Part shown: piece after piece, positions 53,006 to 62,861 of the stretch
Position numbering within the stretch: the first letter of the stretch is position 1
Layout of the letters: every line of letters begins with the position of its first letter
DNA from: Algoriphagus sediminis
GTDB taxonomy: Bacteria; Bacteroidota; Bacteroidia; Cytophagales; Cyclobacteriaceae
DNA: 64,000 bases
Direction of reading: 5' to 3'
Assembly (NCBI RefSeq): GCF_030403435.1
Contig: NZ_JAUEPH010000008.1
Coordinates: 1-64,000, forward strand
Made by a program: the position numbers and the translations under genes
Notes under the pieces: generated by a model
Told to the model about the DNA's origin: nothing
Databases searched by the model: none
The model's input: only the letters and a program-made list of their open reading frames with translations

Positions 53006-53518
53006 CTAGTCTACGCCTTCTACCAAACCACTTTGCTTTTCGGCTTCACTGGCATTTCTAACACTTAGGATTTTACCATCGAAGTGCAGATCAAAACCTA
53101 CTAGCGCATGGTTAAAGTCCAGAATTAGATTGTCTCCCTGAATTTTAAGAATCTTTGCCTGCATAGGCTGCTGATTTTCATCCATCAGGGGAAGGAAATT
53201 ACCTTCCTGGATCATTTCTTCAGTAAAGCCATTTTGCTTGGAAAATTGACTTTTAGGCAAGGTCAGAATCAGCTCCTCATCAGCTTCACCGTATGCATTT
53301 TCTTTTTCCAGGACGAATGAAAATTCATCATTGATTTCTTTTCCTGATAAGATTTCCTCAAATTTTTCAGGAAGACCACTTTTTCCGAATACAAAATAAA
53401 ATGGATCATTCTCATCTCGTACTTCTACGCTGAAGGGGACGGACTCAATATCATCCTCATCTTTGCTCACCTTCAGCTCAAAGGCAATCCCTATCACTTT
53501 ATTCTCTTCGACTTTCAT
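53006..53518 (-). CDS. FKBP-type peptidyl-prolyl isomerase, SlyD-like
   Basis: 170 residues. It starts MKVEENKVIGIAFELKV and contains LPEKFEEILSGKEINDEFSFVLEKENAYGE, where the inserted flap of SlyD-type FKBPs begins, and the closing LDFNHALVGFDLHFDGKILSV. There is no His-rich metal tail as in E. coli SlyD. The protein is cytoplasmic, with a folding helper or isomerase role. Four bases separate it from the methyltransferase gene on the same strand. Confidence 0.9.
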   Translation of the reverse strand: MKVEENKVIGIAFELKVSKDEDDIESVPFSVEVRDENDPFYFVFGKSGLPEKFEEILSGKEINDEFSFVLEKENAYGEADEELILTLPKSQFSKQNGFTEEMIQEGNFLPLMDENQQPMQAKILKIQGDNLILDFNHALVGFDLHFDGKILSVRNASEAEKQSGLVEGVD

Positions 53519-53522
53519 TGGT

Positions 53523-54239
53523 TTAATTGAATATTTTATGTCTTAATCGTATTCGGACTCTCTCTTTTAATACTTTCCATTTGCTCAGAGGCTTGGTTTT
53601 ATAAAGGTTTTTAGCAGACCGGAAAACAAAATATTGATAGTCCTTCTCCTCGTAAAAAATGGAGTAAGTTTCCATTTTTTCAAGGTAAAAACCAGCGGTA
53701 GTTATGCTTTTGATTAAATCCCCAGAATCTAAAGGCTGATCAATAACCTGTAGTTTTTGGGGTTCATTTCTAATCATCCACTCTAAAAATCTGGGTGCGG
53801 GAATATGTACAAAAATAGCTGAATCTTCATGAGCATGTTTTCTCACGGTGCGAAAAAGGGGAGGATGTTGATCTATAGGAATATGCTCCAATACGTCTGG
53901 AAAAACAAAGAAATCGAACTGCTCATTCCTCTCAAAATCCTTCATGTCTGAAACTGCGAATTCAAGATTTTTCTGTTCTTTCCAAAGACCTTGAGCCTTC
54001 TTTATACTTTCCGGAGAGATATCCACGGCAAGCACTTTTCCCCTTTTGACATAGGAAGCCAATAGATGAGAAACTGTCCCAATTCCACATCCAACCTCCA
54101 GAATTTTATGATTTTCTTTTAATCCAGCATCGACAAGTTTATCCAGAATCTGCAGATGTCTGGAATTGATTCCAGTGACCTCTTGCTGCTCGGCAAACTG
54201 ATCATAATAGCTGATTATTTTATCCTTTGACTCTTCCAT
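53523..54239 (-). CDS. Class I SAM-dependent methyltransferase
   Basis: 238 residues. Motif I ILEVGCGIGTVSHLL (46-60), the acidic VLAVDISPESIKKA after it and the FVFPDVLEHIP motif (near 110) define a SAM-binding Rossmann fold of the Methyltransf_11/UbiG-like group. The acceptor cannot be read. A basic C-terminus (KWKVLKERVRIRLRHK) might touch membranes. It overlaps the YfhO gene end by 20 bases, and the FKBP gene follows, so all three are one transcript. Confidence 0.88.
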   Translation of the reverse strand: MEESKDKIISYYDQFAEQQEVTGINSRHLQILDKLVDAGLKENHKILEVGCGIGTVSHLLASYVKRGKVLAVDISPESIKKAQGLWKEQKNLEFAVSDMKDFERNEQFDFFVFPDVLEHIPIDQHPPLFRTVRKHAHEDSAIFVHIPAPRFLEWMIRNEPQKLQVIDQPLDSGDLIKSITTAGFYLEKMETYSIFYEEKDYQYFVFRSAKNLYKTKPLSKWKVLKERVRIRLRHKIFN

Positions 54240-56637
54240 TTGAATTATTAAATGTGAAGAATAAACCTGCCCCTAAAGCCAATACAATCAAATACTGAAA
54301 GATGACCATTGGGGTTTTGGTGGCAGTATAGGAGGTGGGGGAGAATTTAAACTCTACCTCGTGATTCCCCGCAGGAACCATCAGTCCCCTTAGGAGATAA
54401 TTAGTACGGATAATCTCAGCTTCATCTCCGTCAATAGTGGCTGTCCAGCCAACAGGATAGAATATTTCAGAAAACACGACAAGCCCCTCTTCTTGCATAC
54501 TGATAGTATATACAAGTCGATTCGGTTCATAAGATACTAATTCCGCCATTCCAGAGCCGGCTTTTATCCCTGGGTATTCCTCTGAATTAACGGTGGCGGT
54601 TTCAGCTACTTCGATTTCTCCGATAGACTGAATTTCTTCTTCATTGCTACCTACCGCTATTATCCTTTCAGGTACCCAGACGGGTCCATTTGCCTCCGGA
54701 TTCTCGAAAACTGCATTTGCCGCATTCCCTGCCATGATGTATTTGGTATTGAGCATATTCAGAGAGTTCAGACCCGCATAATCGAATTCCCCTTCCTGAG
54801 CTTTAGAGATAAATTTCGAAAGTTCAGGGTTAATTCTGAAATCTATCAAATCCTGAAAACGGCGCATTTTGGCGCCATGATATCCTCCAATGGCGTGAAA
54901 TCGATAGGATGCTCTTCCCGCCTGGGTGATTCCTTCATTTAAATCGATCACTCTGAAATATGAATTATCTTTTGAGATCTCCGCATCAGCAGGAGTTTCA
55001 GAAAAGTAGGATTCGGAAGGACTTTCCTGAAAGCTATTGTCATTTAAATAAGGTCGGTTAATGGTCCAAAGGTCAATCAAAACCAAGGCAAAAAGTCCCA
55101 AACCAAGAACCAAATCATTGATTTTGCCTTTCATGGCAAAGTAGATTAGGCCTGCGGCCAAAGCCACAAATCCCAGACTTCTCCATGCACTAGTTTGCAA
55201 CATGGATTTTCTATCTTCTCTAAGGGCATCCACCAGCCAGTCAGGAAGCCCTTGATCAGCCATCCCGGTAAATCTGAAAATACCTGCTCCAAGTCCGAAA
55301 ATCAATATCAATCCAGCAACGGATCCAGCTGCGATGAGGAAATCCTTGAGTTTATTTTCCTGAATAGTCTTTTCCAAAGCGATCATCCCAAGTACTGGTA
55401 TGGCAAAAAGCGTCATTCCTAAAGCCATTGAAACAGCCCTGAATTTATTGTATGCAGGTAGATAGTCGAAGAGAAGGTAGTTGACAGAGCTTAGGTTTTT
55501 TCCCCAGGAAAGGACCAATGAAATCACAATAATACTCCCAAAGGTGATTAGCGTCTCCTTAGGTGCTGCCCAGATTCCGAGGAAGGCAAGAAAAACCAGA
55601 ATCACTCCTCCGTAAATAGGGCCTCCAGTGAAAGGTTGATCTCCCCAATAAGTAGGAGCATTTTGCACATATGCAGCAATTTGACCGGGATCGGCTCCAT
55701 TAGCTCGTAGGGCTTTTTCTAATTCCGAATCATCTCCCAAAGGGGTATTGGACCCACCACCGTAAAAGTCTGGAATCAAGAGTGTGAATGACTCCATGAT
55801 TCCATTGGACCAGCCGAAGGCATATTCTTTATCCAAGCCTTCCGATTTGCTCTCGATTGTGGCGGCGCCTCTTGTGGAATAGGTGGAGTATTCTAGTGCG
55901 GTTGCAAGTCGTCCAATATTTGAACCCAATGCAAAAACACCCCCAATCAAAAGAAATGCAGCTGTTTTCGCCAAAGAAGGTAATCCCTCCTTTCTCCATA
56001 AAAATGCTATCTGAACACCAGAATAAATGATGCAAATGATAAGGGTGTAGTAGGTAATTTGAACATGATTAAACTTCAGTTGAAGCATTAGCCCTAGGGC
56101 CAAAATCGCAGCTCCCAAGAGCCGTTTGTTTTTGAAAGTTAGGTGAATACCAGTTAGAATAATTGGAATAAGACAAACTGCCCAAATTTTTGCATTATGA
56201 CCTGCTGCGAGGCTTAGGAAATTATATGAATTGAAAACAAAGGCAACACTTCCGACAGCCGAAAAAGCTGGCCTCACCCCAAAGGTCAACAGCAAAATGT
56301 ACATGCTGACCATTCCCAAAAACAGTCCATTAATTGGGTGCGGTAGCCCGAGAGTTAGAATGGATACCAGAAGATTTGTAATGTCTCCTGGAAATTCCAT
56401 GCTCACAAAATAACCAGGCATTCCACCAAACATGCTATTGGTCCAAAGGGCTTCTTCCCCGGTAGCCTCGCGAAAATCCATGATTTCTTTGGCCGTTGCT
56501 TCCCATTTAAGGATATCCCCCTGAAAGATCACCATGCCTTCGAAAACCACAGGAGAAAAATAGGCTACGATCAAAACATAAAAAACAGCTACACTAAGGA
56601 TATGTGGGAGCCAGTCTTTCTTAAAATCCAGGGTCAT
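54220..56637 (-). CDS. YfhO-family membrane protein
   Basis: 805 residues with about 12 or 13 membrane helices in the first 530 residues, a soluble extracytoplasmic C-terminal part and a last helix (MVIFQYLIVLALGAGLFFTF). The FQGDILKWEATAKEIMDFREATGEEALWTNSMFGGMPGYF loop is characteristic of the YfhO group, GT-C-fold-related proteins of which some members glycosylate envelope polymers. Its enzyme activity here is not proven. Together with the methyltransferase this suggests envelope polysaccharide or lipid modification (inference). Confidence 0.88.
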   Translation of the reverse strand: MTLDFKKDWLPHILSVAVFYVLIVAYFSPVVFEGMVIFQGDILKWEATAKEIMDFREATGEEALWTNSMFGGMPGYFVSMEFPGDITNLLVSILTLGLPHPINGLFLGMVSMYILLLTFGVRPAFSAVGSVAFVFNSYNFLSLAAGHNAKIWAVCLIPIILTGIHLTFKNKRLLGAAILALGLMLQLKFNHVQITYYTLIICIIYSGVQIAFLWRKEGLPSLAKTAAFLLIGGVFALGSNIGRLATALEYSTYSTRGAATIESKSEGLDKEYAFGWSNGIMESFTLLIPDFYGGGSNTPLGDDSELEKALRANGADPGQIAAYVQNAPTYWGDQPFTGGPIYGGVILVFLAFLGIWAAPKETLITFGSIIVISLVLSWGKNLSSVNYLLFDYLPAYNKFRAVSMALGMTLFAIPVLGMIALEKTIQENKLKDFLIAAGSVAGLILIFGLGAGIFRFTGMADQGLPDWLVDALREDRKSMLQTSAWRSLGFVALAAGLIYFAMKGKINDLVLGLGLFALVLIDLWTINRPYLNDNSFQESPSESYFSETPADAEISKDNSYFRVIDLNEGITQAGRASYRFHAIGGYHGAKMRRFQDLIDFRINPELSKFISKAQEGEFDYAGLNSLNMLNTKYIMAGNAANAVFENPEANGPVWVPERIIAVGSNEEEIQSIGEIEVAETATVNSEEYPGIKAGSGMAELVSYEPNRLVYTISMQEEGLVVFSEIFYPVGWTATIDGDEAEIIRTNYLLRGLMVPAGNHEVEFKFSPTSYTATKTPMVIFQYLIVLALGAGLFFTFNNSNGRVKG

Positions 56638-56766
56638 AAATTAATTTTTTCAGGATGATTTTTTTGCCTTGCGCAAATTAGGAATTAAAACCCAAACCTC
56701 ATGAAAAAATGGGTATCGTGGCTTGTTTTACATGCTTTCAGACTTTCTATCTGGCTTTAAAATCCT

Positions 56767-56774
56767 TACTTTTG
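56767..56774 (+). promoter_or_regulatory. Promoter -7 box of ffh
   Basis: TACTTTTG followed by CACC fits TAnnTTTG exactly. TTTC sits at 56744-56747, 19 bases before the box, where TTTG is expected. The leader is about 16 bases. Confidence 0.6.
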
Positions 56775-56795
56775 CACCAAATATTTGCAGAGAGC

Positions 56796-58133
56796 ATGTT
56801 TGATAATTTAAGTGTAAAACTAGACCGCGCATTCAAGACCCTTAAAGGAACTGGGAAAATCACCGAAATCAATGTGGCTACCACAGCCAAGGAAATTCGG
56901 AGAGCCCTTATTGATGCGGACGTTAACTATAAAGTCGCCAAAGAAGTAACCGATAGAATCAGAACGGAGGCCCTTGGTCGAGATGTTTTGATATCAGTTT
57001 CTCCGGGACAGCTTTTGGTGAAAATCACCCAGGAAGAGCTTACCAAGTTGATGGGTGGCACCAAAGTAGATCTGAATATTTCCGGTGACCCAGGAGTAAT
57101 TTTGATATCAGGTCTGCAAGGTTCTGGTAAGACCACCTTCACCGGAAAGTTAGGAAACTTGTTGAAAAAGCAGGGTCGACAGGTTCTTTTAGTCGCTTGT
57201 GATATATACCGTCCAGCTGCGATTGACCAGCTTAAGGTGCTTGGGGAGCAAGTAGGTATTGAGGTTTATGCTGAGCCTGATAATAAGAACGCCCTTCAAA
57301 TAGCAAATAATGCCATCGCTTACGCCAAGAAGACAGGCAAAAAGACCGTAATCGTCGATACCGCTGGTCGCCTTGCAGTGGATGAGCAAATGATGAATGA
57401 GATTGCGGAGCTCAAAGATGCTCTTAATCCTTCAGAAACACTTTTTGTCGTAGACTCGATGACAGGTCAGGATGCGGTGAATACCGCAAAGACTTTTGAT
57501 GAGCGATTAGATTTTAATGGGGTAGTTCTAACCAAACTAGATGGCGATACGCGAGGTGGTGCTGCTATTTCCATTCGTCATGTAGTGGAGAAACCTATCA
57601 AATTCATCTCCACCGGGGAGAAAATGGAAGATTTGGATGTTTTCCATCCAGATAGAATGGCGCAAAGAATCCTTGGAATGGGGGATGTGATCTCTCTTGT
57701 AGAGAGGGCTCAGCAATCCTTCGATGAGGATGAAGCCAAACGAATCAATGCCAAGATTCGTCAGAATAATTTCAACTTCGACGATTTTCTTTCTCAGCTT
57801 GAACAGGTGAAAAAGATGGGTAATCTTAAGGACCTTATGGGTATGATCCCTGGAATGGGTAAGGCTATGAAAGGTTTGGATATCGATGACGATTCCTTTA
57901 AGCCTATCGAAGCGATTATCCGAAGTATGACCCCCGCCGAAAGAGCGAATCCTAATTTGATTGATGGGAGCCGTAGAAAAAGACTTGCTGCCGGATCAGG
58001 TAGGACAATTACTGAGGTAAATAACCTGATGAAGCAATTTGCAGACATGCGCAAGATGATGAAGCAAATGAATAAAATGGGCGGAGCAAAAGCAGCTATG
58101 GGTAAAATGCTGCCTGGAATGGGAAGGAGATAA
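56796..58133 (+). CDS. ffh: Signal recognition particle protein Ffh
   Basis: 445 residues from ATG 56796 (MFDNLSVKLDRAFKTLKG), the conserved N-terminus; an in-frame ATG at 56709 would precede the promoter box. N domain to about 90, G domain with GLQGSGKTTF (106-115), ACDIYRPAAIDQL, DTAGRL and TKLDGDTRGGAA, then the methionine-rich M domain (about 320-445) with GMIPGMGKAMKG and MKQMNKMGGAKAAMGKMLPGM. It binds signal sequences and 4.5S RNA for co-translational targeting. Followed by a terminator. Confidence 0.97.
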   Translation: MFDNLSVKLDRAFKTLKGTGKITEINVATTAKEIRRALIDADVNYKVAKEVTDRIRTEALGRDVLISVSPGQLLVKITQEELTKLMGGTKVDLNISGDPGVILISGLQGSGKTTFTGKLGNLLKKQGRQVLLVACDIYRPAAIDQLKVLGEQVGIEVYAEPDNKNALQIANNAIAYAKKTGKKTVIVDTAGRLAVDEQMMNEIAELKDALNPSETLFVVDSMTGQDAVNTAKTFDERLDFNGVVLTKLDGDTRGGAAISIRHVVEKPIKFISTGEKMEDLDVFHPDRMAQRILGMGDVISLVERAQQSFDEDEAKRINAKIRQNNFNFDDFLSQLEQVKKMGNLKDLMGMIPGMGKAMKGLDIDDDSFKPIEAIIRSMTPAERANPNLIDGSRRKRLAAGSGRTITEVNNLMKQFADMRKMMKQMNKMGGAKAAMGKMLPGMGRR

Positions 58134-58181
58134 ACCCTATTTAGAAATAAGAAATAGTAATTAAGAATTAGAAAAGGTAAG

Positions 58182-58208
58182 GCCCGGTCAGAAATGATCG
58201 GGCTTTTT
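58182..58208 (+). terminator. Terminator of ffh
   Basis: GCCCGGTCA (58182-58190) pairs with TGATCGGGC (58195-58203) across a GAAA tetraloop, then T5. It overlaps the stop codon of the opposing response regulator gene. Confidence 0.88.
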
Positions 58209-58947
58209 AGTTCATCCAGCGACTCATAAAATCCAGAAAACCTTCCTTGTAGTTTTCTCCCACAGTAATGGAGTTTTTTCCGATGTTGACCACATTTTTT
58301 GAAACGGAGTCGATATGGTCCAGTGAGATAATATAGGAGCGGTGCACCCTCATGAATTTATTTGAAGGGAGTAATTCTTCCATACTTTTTAAGCTCATCA
58401 GTGACAAAAGTGGACTGGCTTTAGACTCTAAATGAACCTTCACGTAGTCCTTATAAGCTTCTACATGCGTAATATCAGCGAGCATTACCTTCACCAGCTG
58501 ATATTCTACCTTAAGAAAAATATAGTCCGGGTCTTTAGCCTGGTTGGGCTGCTTTGTGGATACCTCAGAAGTTTTCTCAAAATAGTTTAAGGCTTTAGTT
58601 ACAGCATTCAAAAAGTCCTCATAGCTATACGGCTTCAGAAGATAATCCAGTGCTTCCACCTTGTAGCCTTCGATTGCGAATTGATTGTAAGCTGTCGCAA
58701 AAATAATTCGAGTATTAGAAGAGTCCTTTTTTCCATCCAAAACTCTAGCTAGCTCCATACCTGAAAGATCAGGCATCTGAATGTCCATGATTACGAGCTG
58801 CACATCATTTGCATTGATAAATGAAAGTGCCTCTACTGCACTTGTAAATTTTCCAACCAGATTTAGAAAAGAAGTCTGCTCTACAAATTTAACTACCAAG
58901 TCAAGAGCAAGCGGTTCATCATCGATGGCTACACAGCTGAGTCTCAT
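58207..58947 (-). CDS. LytTR-family response regulator
   Basis: 246 residues from ATG 58947 (MRLSCVAIDDEPLAL), which overlaps the kinase stop by four bases (ATGA). Receiver domain: acidic pair DDE (9-11), phospho-acceptor Asp55 in IMDIQMP and Lys in YLLKPYS. The C-terminal LytTR DNA-binding domain (about 140-246) has VEAYKDYVKVHLESK and FMRVHRSYIISLDHI. A longer start at 58974 lies inside the kinase. It probably controls nearby or envelope genes together with the kinase. Confidence 0.93.
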   Translation of the reverse strand: MRLSCVAIDDEPLALDLVVKFVEQTSFLNLVGKFTSAVEALSFINANDVQLVIMDIQMPDLSGMELARVLDGKKDSSNTRIIFATAYNQFAIEGYKVEALDYLLKPYSYEDFLNAVTKALNYFEKTSEVSTKQPNQAKDPDYIFLKVEYQLVKVMLADITHVEAYKDYVKVHLESKASPLLSLMSLKSMEELLPSNKFMRVHRSYIISLDHIDSVSKNVVNIGKNSITVGENYKEGFLDFMSRWMN

Positions 58948-60017
58948 TCCAATGAAATAGTGAGGTTCACCCAATACTCATTATTGGCCTCGTCTTCTCC
59001 AAATTTTATTTTATGTTTTTTTGGGTAAAGCAAATCCAGCCTCCTTCGTGTATTTACGAGCCCGATGCCATTTTCTTGAGCTTCTGGACTTTCTGGATTC
59101 AATGGGAAAATTTGATTTCTGGTCTCGAAGAATAATGTTTTTCCCATCATCTCAAGCTTGATCAAAATTTCGCTTTCCTTTTGACCACTGACTCCATGTT
59201 TGAAGCAATTCTCCAAGAATGGAAGAAGAAGCATAGGTGCGATGAGTAAATCTTCTCTCGGTTCTTCCATTTCGACTTTCAGCTTTACTTTTGGCGAAAG
59301 CCTCATTTTCATCAATTCCACATAATCATTGATAAAGCCTATTTCTTTCTGGATGGAAGTAAGGTCTTTTTGATTTTCATAAAGGACATACCTCATCATT
59401 CTAGACAGCTTCAATAAGGCTTCCTGAGCCTTGGACACATCCAAGTTGGTGAGTGAATAAATATTATTCAGAGTGTTGAAAAAGAAATGAGGATTGATCT
59501 GCGCCTTTAAATAAGAGAGTTCGGTTTTGATTCTCTGACGATCCAATTCTATACGAAGTGCTTCATCTTTTTGCCATTTCTGAACTGATGCCACTGAGGT
59601 GCTCACTCCTATAGATAGTAAATACAGAAGGATATAAAATATATCCCCAAAAATCCATCTACCTCTGGGCTGATATTCTTCACTTGGATTAAATGCCTTA
59701 AACATAAGCTCGGGCAAGTGGACCAAGTTTTCAAAGGTGATCAGCAGACCGAGGAAAAGCACTCCTCCGATCAAAACGGTAATTAGGTAAATCCCCAGTT
59801 TTTTTTGGAGAAGAATCCTGGGGACCATAAAGAGCATGTTGGCATAGAAAATCAGGGACAGCAAAAAGGCTAGGAATAACTGTTTGTACCAAAACGCCAT
59901 TGGTAAATCCACCCGGTAAGATAGTGGCAATAATAAAAGAAGTACGGTACTTAATGTTGCCCACCCTAGGATATGAACAAGTACGGAAACCCTTTTTTGT
60001 GAATTGATTTGTTCCAT
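58944..60017 (-). CDS. LytS/YehU-type sensor histidine kinase
   Basis: 357 residues from ATG 60017 (MEQINSQKRVSVLVHILGWA). Four membrane helices (about 12-35, 45-65, 73-95, 125-145) are followed by the His_kinase domain with KAQINPHFFFNTLNNIYSL (phospho-acceptor His in NPHFFFN) and an HATPase domain with PFLENCFKHGV and NGIGLVNTRRRLDLLY. An upstream in-frame ATG at 60140 would add 41 residues without recognisable features; which start is used is uncertain. Operonic with the LytTR regulator (ATGA). Divergent from the TonB receptor. Confidence 0.9.
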   Translation of the reverse strand: MEQINSQKRVSVLVHILGWATLSTVLLLLLPLSYRVDLPMAFWYKQLFLAFLLSLIFYANMLFMVPRILLQKKLGIYLITVLIGGVLFLGLLITFENLVHLPELMFKAFNPSEEYQPRGRWIFGDIFYILLYLLSIGVSTSVASVQKWQKDEALRIELDRQRIKTELSYLKAQINPHFFFNTLNNIYSLTNLDVSKAQEALLKLSRMMRYVLYENQKDLTSIQKEIGFINDYVELMKMRLSPKVKLKVEMEEPREDLLIAPMLLLPFLENCFKHGVSGQKESEILIKLEMMGKTLFFETRNQIFPLNPESPEAQENGIGLVNTRRRLDLLYPKKHKIKFGEDEANNEYWVNLTISLE

Positions 60018-60277
60018 TGGTTGTCTTTCCAACTCGAAAGTAGGGTATTTGTGATCTTTTACATACAGTAAATCGTCAAAACCTCCAATTCCCTCTACAA
60101 AGGGCAATTCTGAATCGATGGAAAGGTTGATAAGAACCAATTTACCTTTTATCCTTTAAAACAGGGGTTTGGTCGAGTAATATCGGGCTGTGGTCTATTA
60201 TCCCGCCAATACCTAAACTAAGACATCTCTTAGATGGTCTTAGTGTTAGATATTTGTCCCAGGAAATAGATTAAACC

Positions 60278-62791
60278 ATGAAAAAATTATTTAGTATTAT
60301 CATACTTTTGACTATCACCACTTGGTCTGAAGTTTTTGCGCAAGAAGTGAATGTGGAGGATCTTCCGATCCGAATAGTGGGTGTAGCTGTGACTGGAGAT
60401 GCTGAAGAGCCAGTACCTTATGCCACTGCTGCCTTGGTAAACCCTGAAGATGGAACCACAATAGCTGGAGCTGTAGCGGATGGAGATGGAAAATTTTTTA
60501 TTGCCGGTATTGATAAAGTTGGTACTTACAATTTACTTCTCTCTTTCATTGGATTTGAAGCACGATCAGTAAAAGGAATTGAGGTTACTTCTCTTAAGGG
60601 TGAAATTAACCTCGGTAATATCCGAATGGAAGACGAAGGTGTTGCATTGGATGAAGTCACCGTTCAGGGGCAAAGAGAGCTTATCGAAGAGCGTGTAGAT
60701 CGCACCATCTATAAAGCGGAGAATGATAAAACTACAGCTGGTGGGGATGCGACAGACGTTCTTAGGAGAGTGCCCATGCTTTCTGTTGATCTAGATGGAA
60801 ATGTTTCTATGCGCGGAAGCAGTAATATCCAGGTACTGATTGATAACCGACCTTCTGCCATTGCAGCGAGTAGTATAGCCGATGCATTGAGCCAAATTCC
60901 TGCAGAAGAAATTAAAGCTGTTGAAGTGATTACTTCGCCATCGGCACGATTTGATGCAGAGGGTACTAGCGGTGTGATTAACATAGTCACTAAGAAAAAT
61001 AACCTGACCGGTATGTCATTAAACGTAAGAAGTGGAGCGGGTTTACGTGGGTCAAACTTAAGTTTAAATGGATCTGCCAGAACCAAGAAATTGGGCTTCT
61101 CCGTGGGTGGTTTCGGTAGAGCAGGATATAATATACTTGGCCGATTCGAAAATGAGCAGTTGATCACTAACCCTGACAACACCACTTCTCGAATTTTGCA
61201 GTCTGCAGACACCAAGTCTAACCGTCTATTCGGTAGATATAACTTTGGTGTTGACTATGATATTGATAAATACAATTTCTTGACTGGAGCAGTGAATTTC
61301 GGAATTAGAAATTCAAATAACTTCCAGGAGAACTTCCTAACTCAAAATTTCTCAGGCGAGCAACTTATCCGTGAGCAGTTGAGAGAAACGGATGTAGCGG
61401 ATAAGTCCAATACTGTGGACGTAAGTGTTAACTACACCAGAACATATGAGGAGAAGGGTAAGGAATTCAGTATCCTGACTTTGTATTCTCAGAACACTAG
61501 AGAAAATTCATTCACTAACCTCCTTTTTGAGGACGATTTTGAAACTATCAATTCTAGAATTAGAAATGACAACCCAAGCAGAAATCAGGAATTTACTGCA
61601 CAATTGGATTTTGTCGACCCAATGGGAAAAGATGGTGAGGCTATTTTGGAATATGGTGCAAAGAATATTTTGAGAAGAGCGTTTTCTGACTTCGCATATT
61701 TTGAAGCCGAAGGTGAAGATGGAGAATTCATTGAAAATGAAAATCCTAACCTGAACAACGAACTCACTTACGATCAGAATGTAACAGCAGGTTATGCATC
61801 GTATACATTTAAATTTTTGAAGGATTACACGCTGAAGACTGGATTGCGATATGAGTACACTATGATTAATGCAGATTTCCAGACCGAACTTGAAGCTGAT
61901 ATTCCCTCATATGGAACTTTGGTACCGAGCATCAATGCCAGCCGAAGAATGAGTAACGGCAATCTGATTAAGGCTGCTTATAACAGACGAATTTCGAGAC
62001 CATCTTTGAGGTTTATTAATCCAAACATTGATGCTTCAAACCCAAATCAAATTTCTCAAGGTAATCCACTCCTTGACCCAGAGCTTACTGACAACTACGA
62101 ATTGAGCTATAGTACCTTCTTCAAGGGTGCTATCCTTAACTTCTCATCTTTCTATAGAAATACAACTGGGTCTATTCAGGCAGTGAGGACTATTCGCGAT
62201 GACGATGTAATTTTCACCACGTACGAGAATATCGGTCAAGAGCAAGCGATAGGTACTAGTTTCTTTACCAATATCACTGTGGGAAGTAAGTTGTCCTTCA
62301 ATGGTGGATTTGACGTCTATTACGCCATGCTAGATAATGGCCTTAGTGATCCGGATTTAGCGGCTCAAAACGAAGGCTTTGTAGTCTCTGGTAGAATGTT
62401 TGGTAATTATACGCTTCCTAAAGATTGGCAAGTACAGCTCTTCACTTTCGCGAGAGGTAGAAGAGTTCAGCTTCAGGGACTTTCAGGAGGATTTGCAGTA
62501 TATGGTTTGAGTATCAACAAGCAGTTCCAAGAGAAACGAGGAAGCATTGGGTTTGGAGCAGAGAATTTTCTTTCTAAAGAATTCGTAATTCGTAATGAGC
62601 TTGCCACACCAACGATTATGCAGAATAGTACTTCTGCCTTACAGAACATGAATTTTAAAATCAACTTCAGCTACAGAATCGGAAAGCTTTCAATGGATGA
62701 CCGTCCGAGAAGAAGAAGAAAGTCTGTAAATAATGATGATTTAAAAGGTGGAGAATCAAATGACCAGGGAATGGGTCAAGGCAATAATTAA
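60278..62791 (+). CDS. TonB-dependent receptor with N-terminal carboxypeptidase-like domain
   Basis: 837 residues. Signal peptide (MKKLFSIIILLTITTWSEVFAQ), a carboxypeptidase-regulatory-like beta domain (about 30-115; VAVTGDAEEPVPYATAALVNPEDGTTIAGAVADGDGKF), a plug domain (about 125-250; TDVLRRVPMLSVDLDGNVSMRGSSNIQVLIDNRP and SGVINIVTKK), then a 22-strand-type barrel (YASYTFKFLKDYTLKTGLRYEY and later strands). The C-terminal tail (DRPRRRRKSVNNDDLKGGESNDQ) is very basic. Ligand unknown. It lies divergently from the LytTR kinase pair, 137 bases between the longest start and this ATG; regulation by that pair is plausible but unproven. Confidence 0.9.
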   Translation: MKKLFSIIILLTITTWSEVFAQEVNVEDLPIRIVGVAVTGDAEEPVPYATAALVNPEDGTTIAGAVADGDGKFFIAGIDKVGTYNLLLSFIGFEARSVKGIEVTSLKGEINLGNIRMEDEGVALDEVTVQGQRELIEERVDRTIYKAENDKTTAGGDATDVLRRVPMLSVDLDGNVSMRGSSNIQVLIDNRPSAIAASSIADALSQIPAEEIKAVEVITSPSARFDAEGTSGVINIVTKKNNLTGMSLNVRSGAGLRGSNLSLNGSARTKKLGFSVGGFGRAGYNILGRFENEQLITNPDNTTSRILQSADTKSNRLFGRYNFGVDYDIDKYNFLTGAVNFGIRNSNNFQENFLTQNFSGEQLIREQLRETDVADKSNTVDVSVNYTRTYEEKGKEFSILTLYSQNTRENSFTNLLFEDDFETINSRIRNDNPSRNQEFTAQLDFVDPMGKDGEAILEYGAKNILRRAFSDFAYFEAEGEDGEFIENENPNLNNELTYDQNVTAGYASYTFKFLKDYTLKTGLRYEYTMINADFQTELEADIPSYGTLVPSINASRRMSNGNLIKAAYNRRISRPSLRFINPNIDASNPNQISQGNPLLDPELTDNYELSYSTFFKGAILNFSSFYRNTTGSIQAVRTIRDDDVIFTTYENIGQEQAIGTSFFTNITVGSKLSFNGGFDVYYAMLDNGLSDPDLAAQNEGFVVSGRMFGNYTLPKDWQVQLFTFARGRRVQLQGLSGGFAVYGLSINKQFQEKRGSIGFGAENFLSKEFVIRNELATPTIMQNSTSALQNMNFKINFSYRIGKLSMDDRPRRRRKSVNNDDLKGGESNDQGMGQGNN

Positions 62792-62798
62792 AAAAGAA

Positions 62799-62826
62799 GG
62801 GCTCCGAAACTTTCGGAGCCCATTTT
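62799..62826 (+). terminator. Terminator of the TonB receptor
   Basis: A perfect ten-pair stem: GGGCTCCGAA (62799-62808) and TTCGGAGCCC (62812-62821), followed by ATTTTC. Confidence 0.88.
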
Positions 62827-62861
62827 CACTTATAACATAATAGATAGATAGATTGAGTAAC

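Noticed and set aside
53003..53012. AGACTAGTCT palindrome at the converging ends of the ABC ATPase and FKBP genes
   Set aside because: Ten-base palindrome without T-run or flanking repeat; expected by chance in a window this size.
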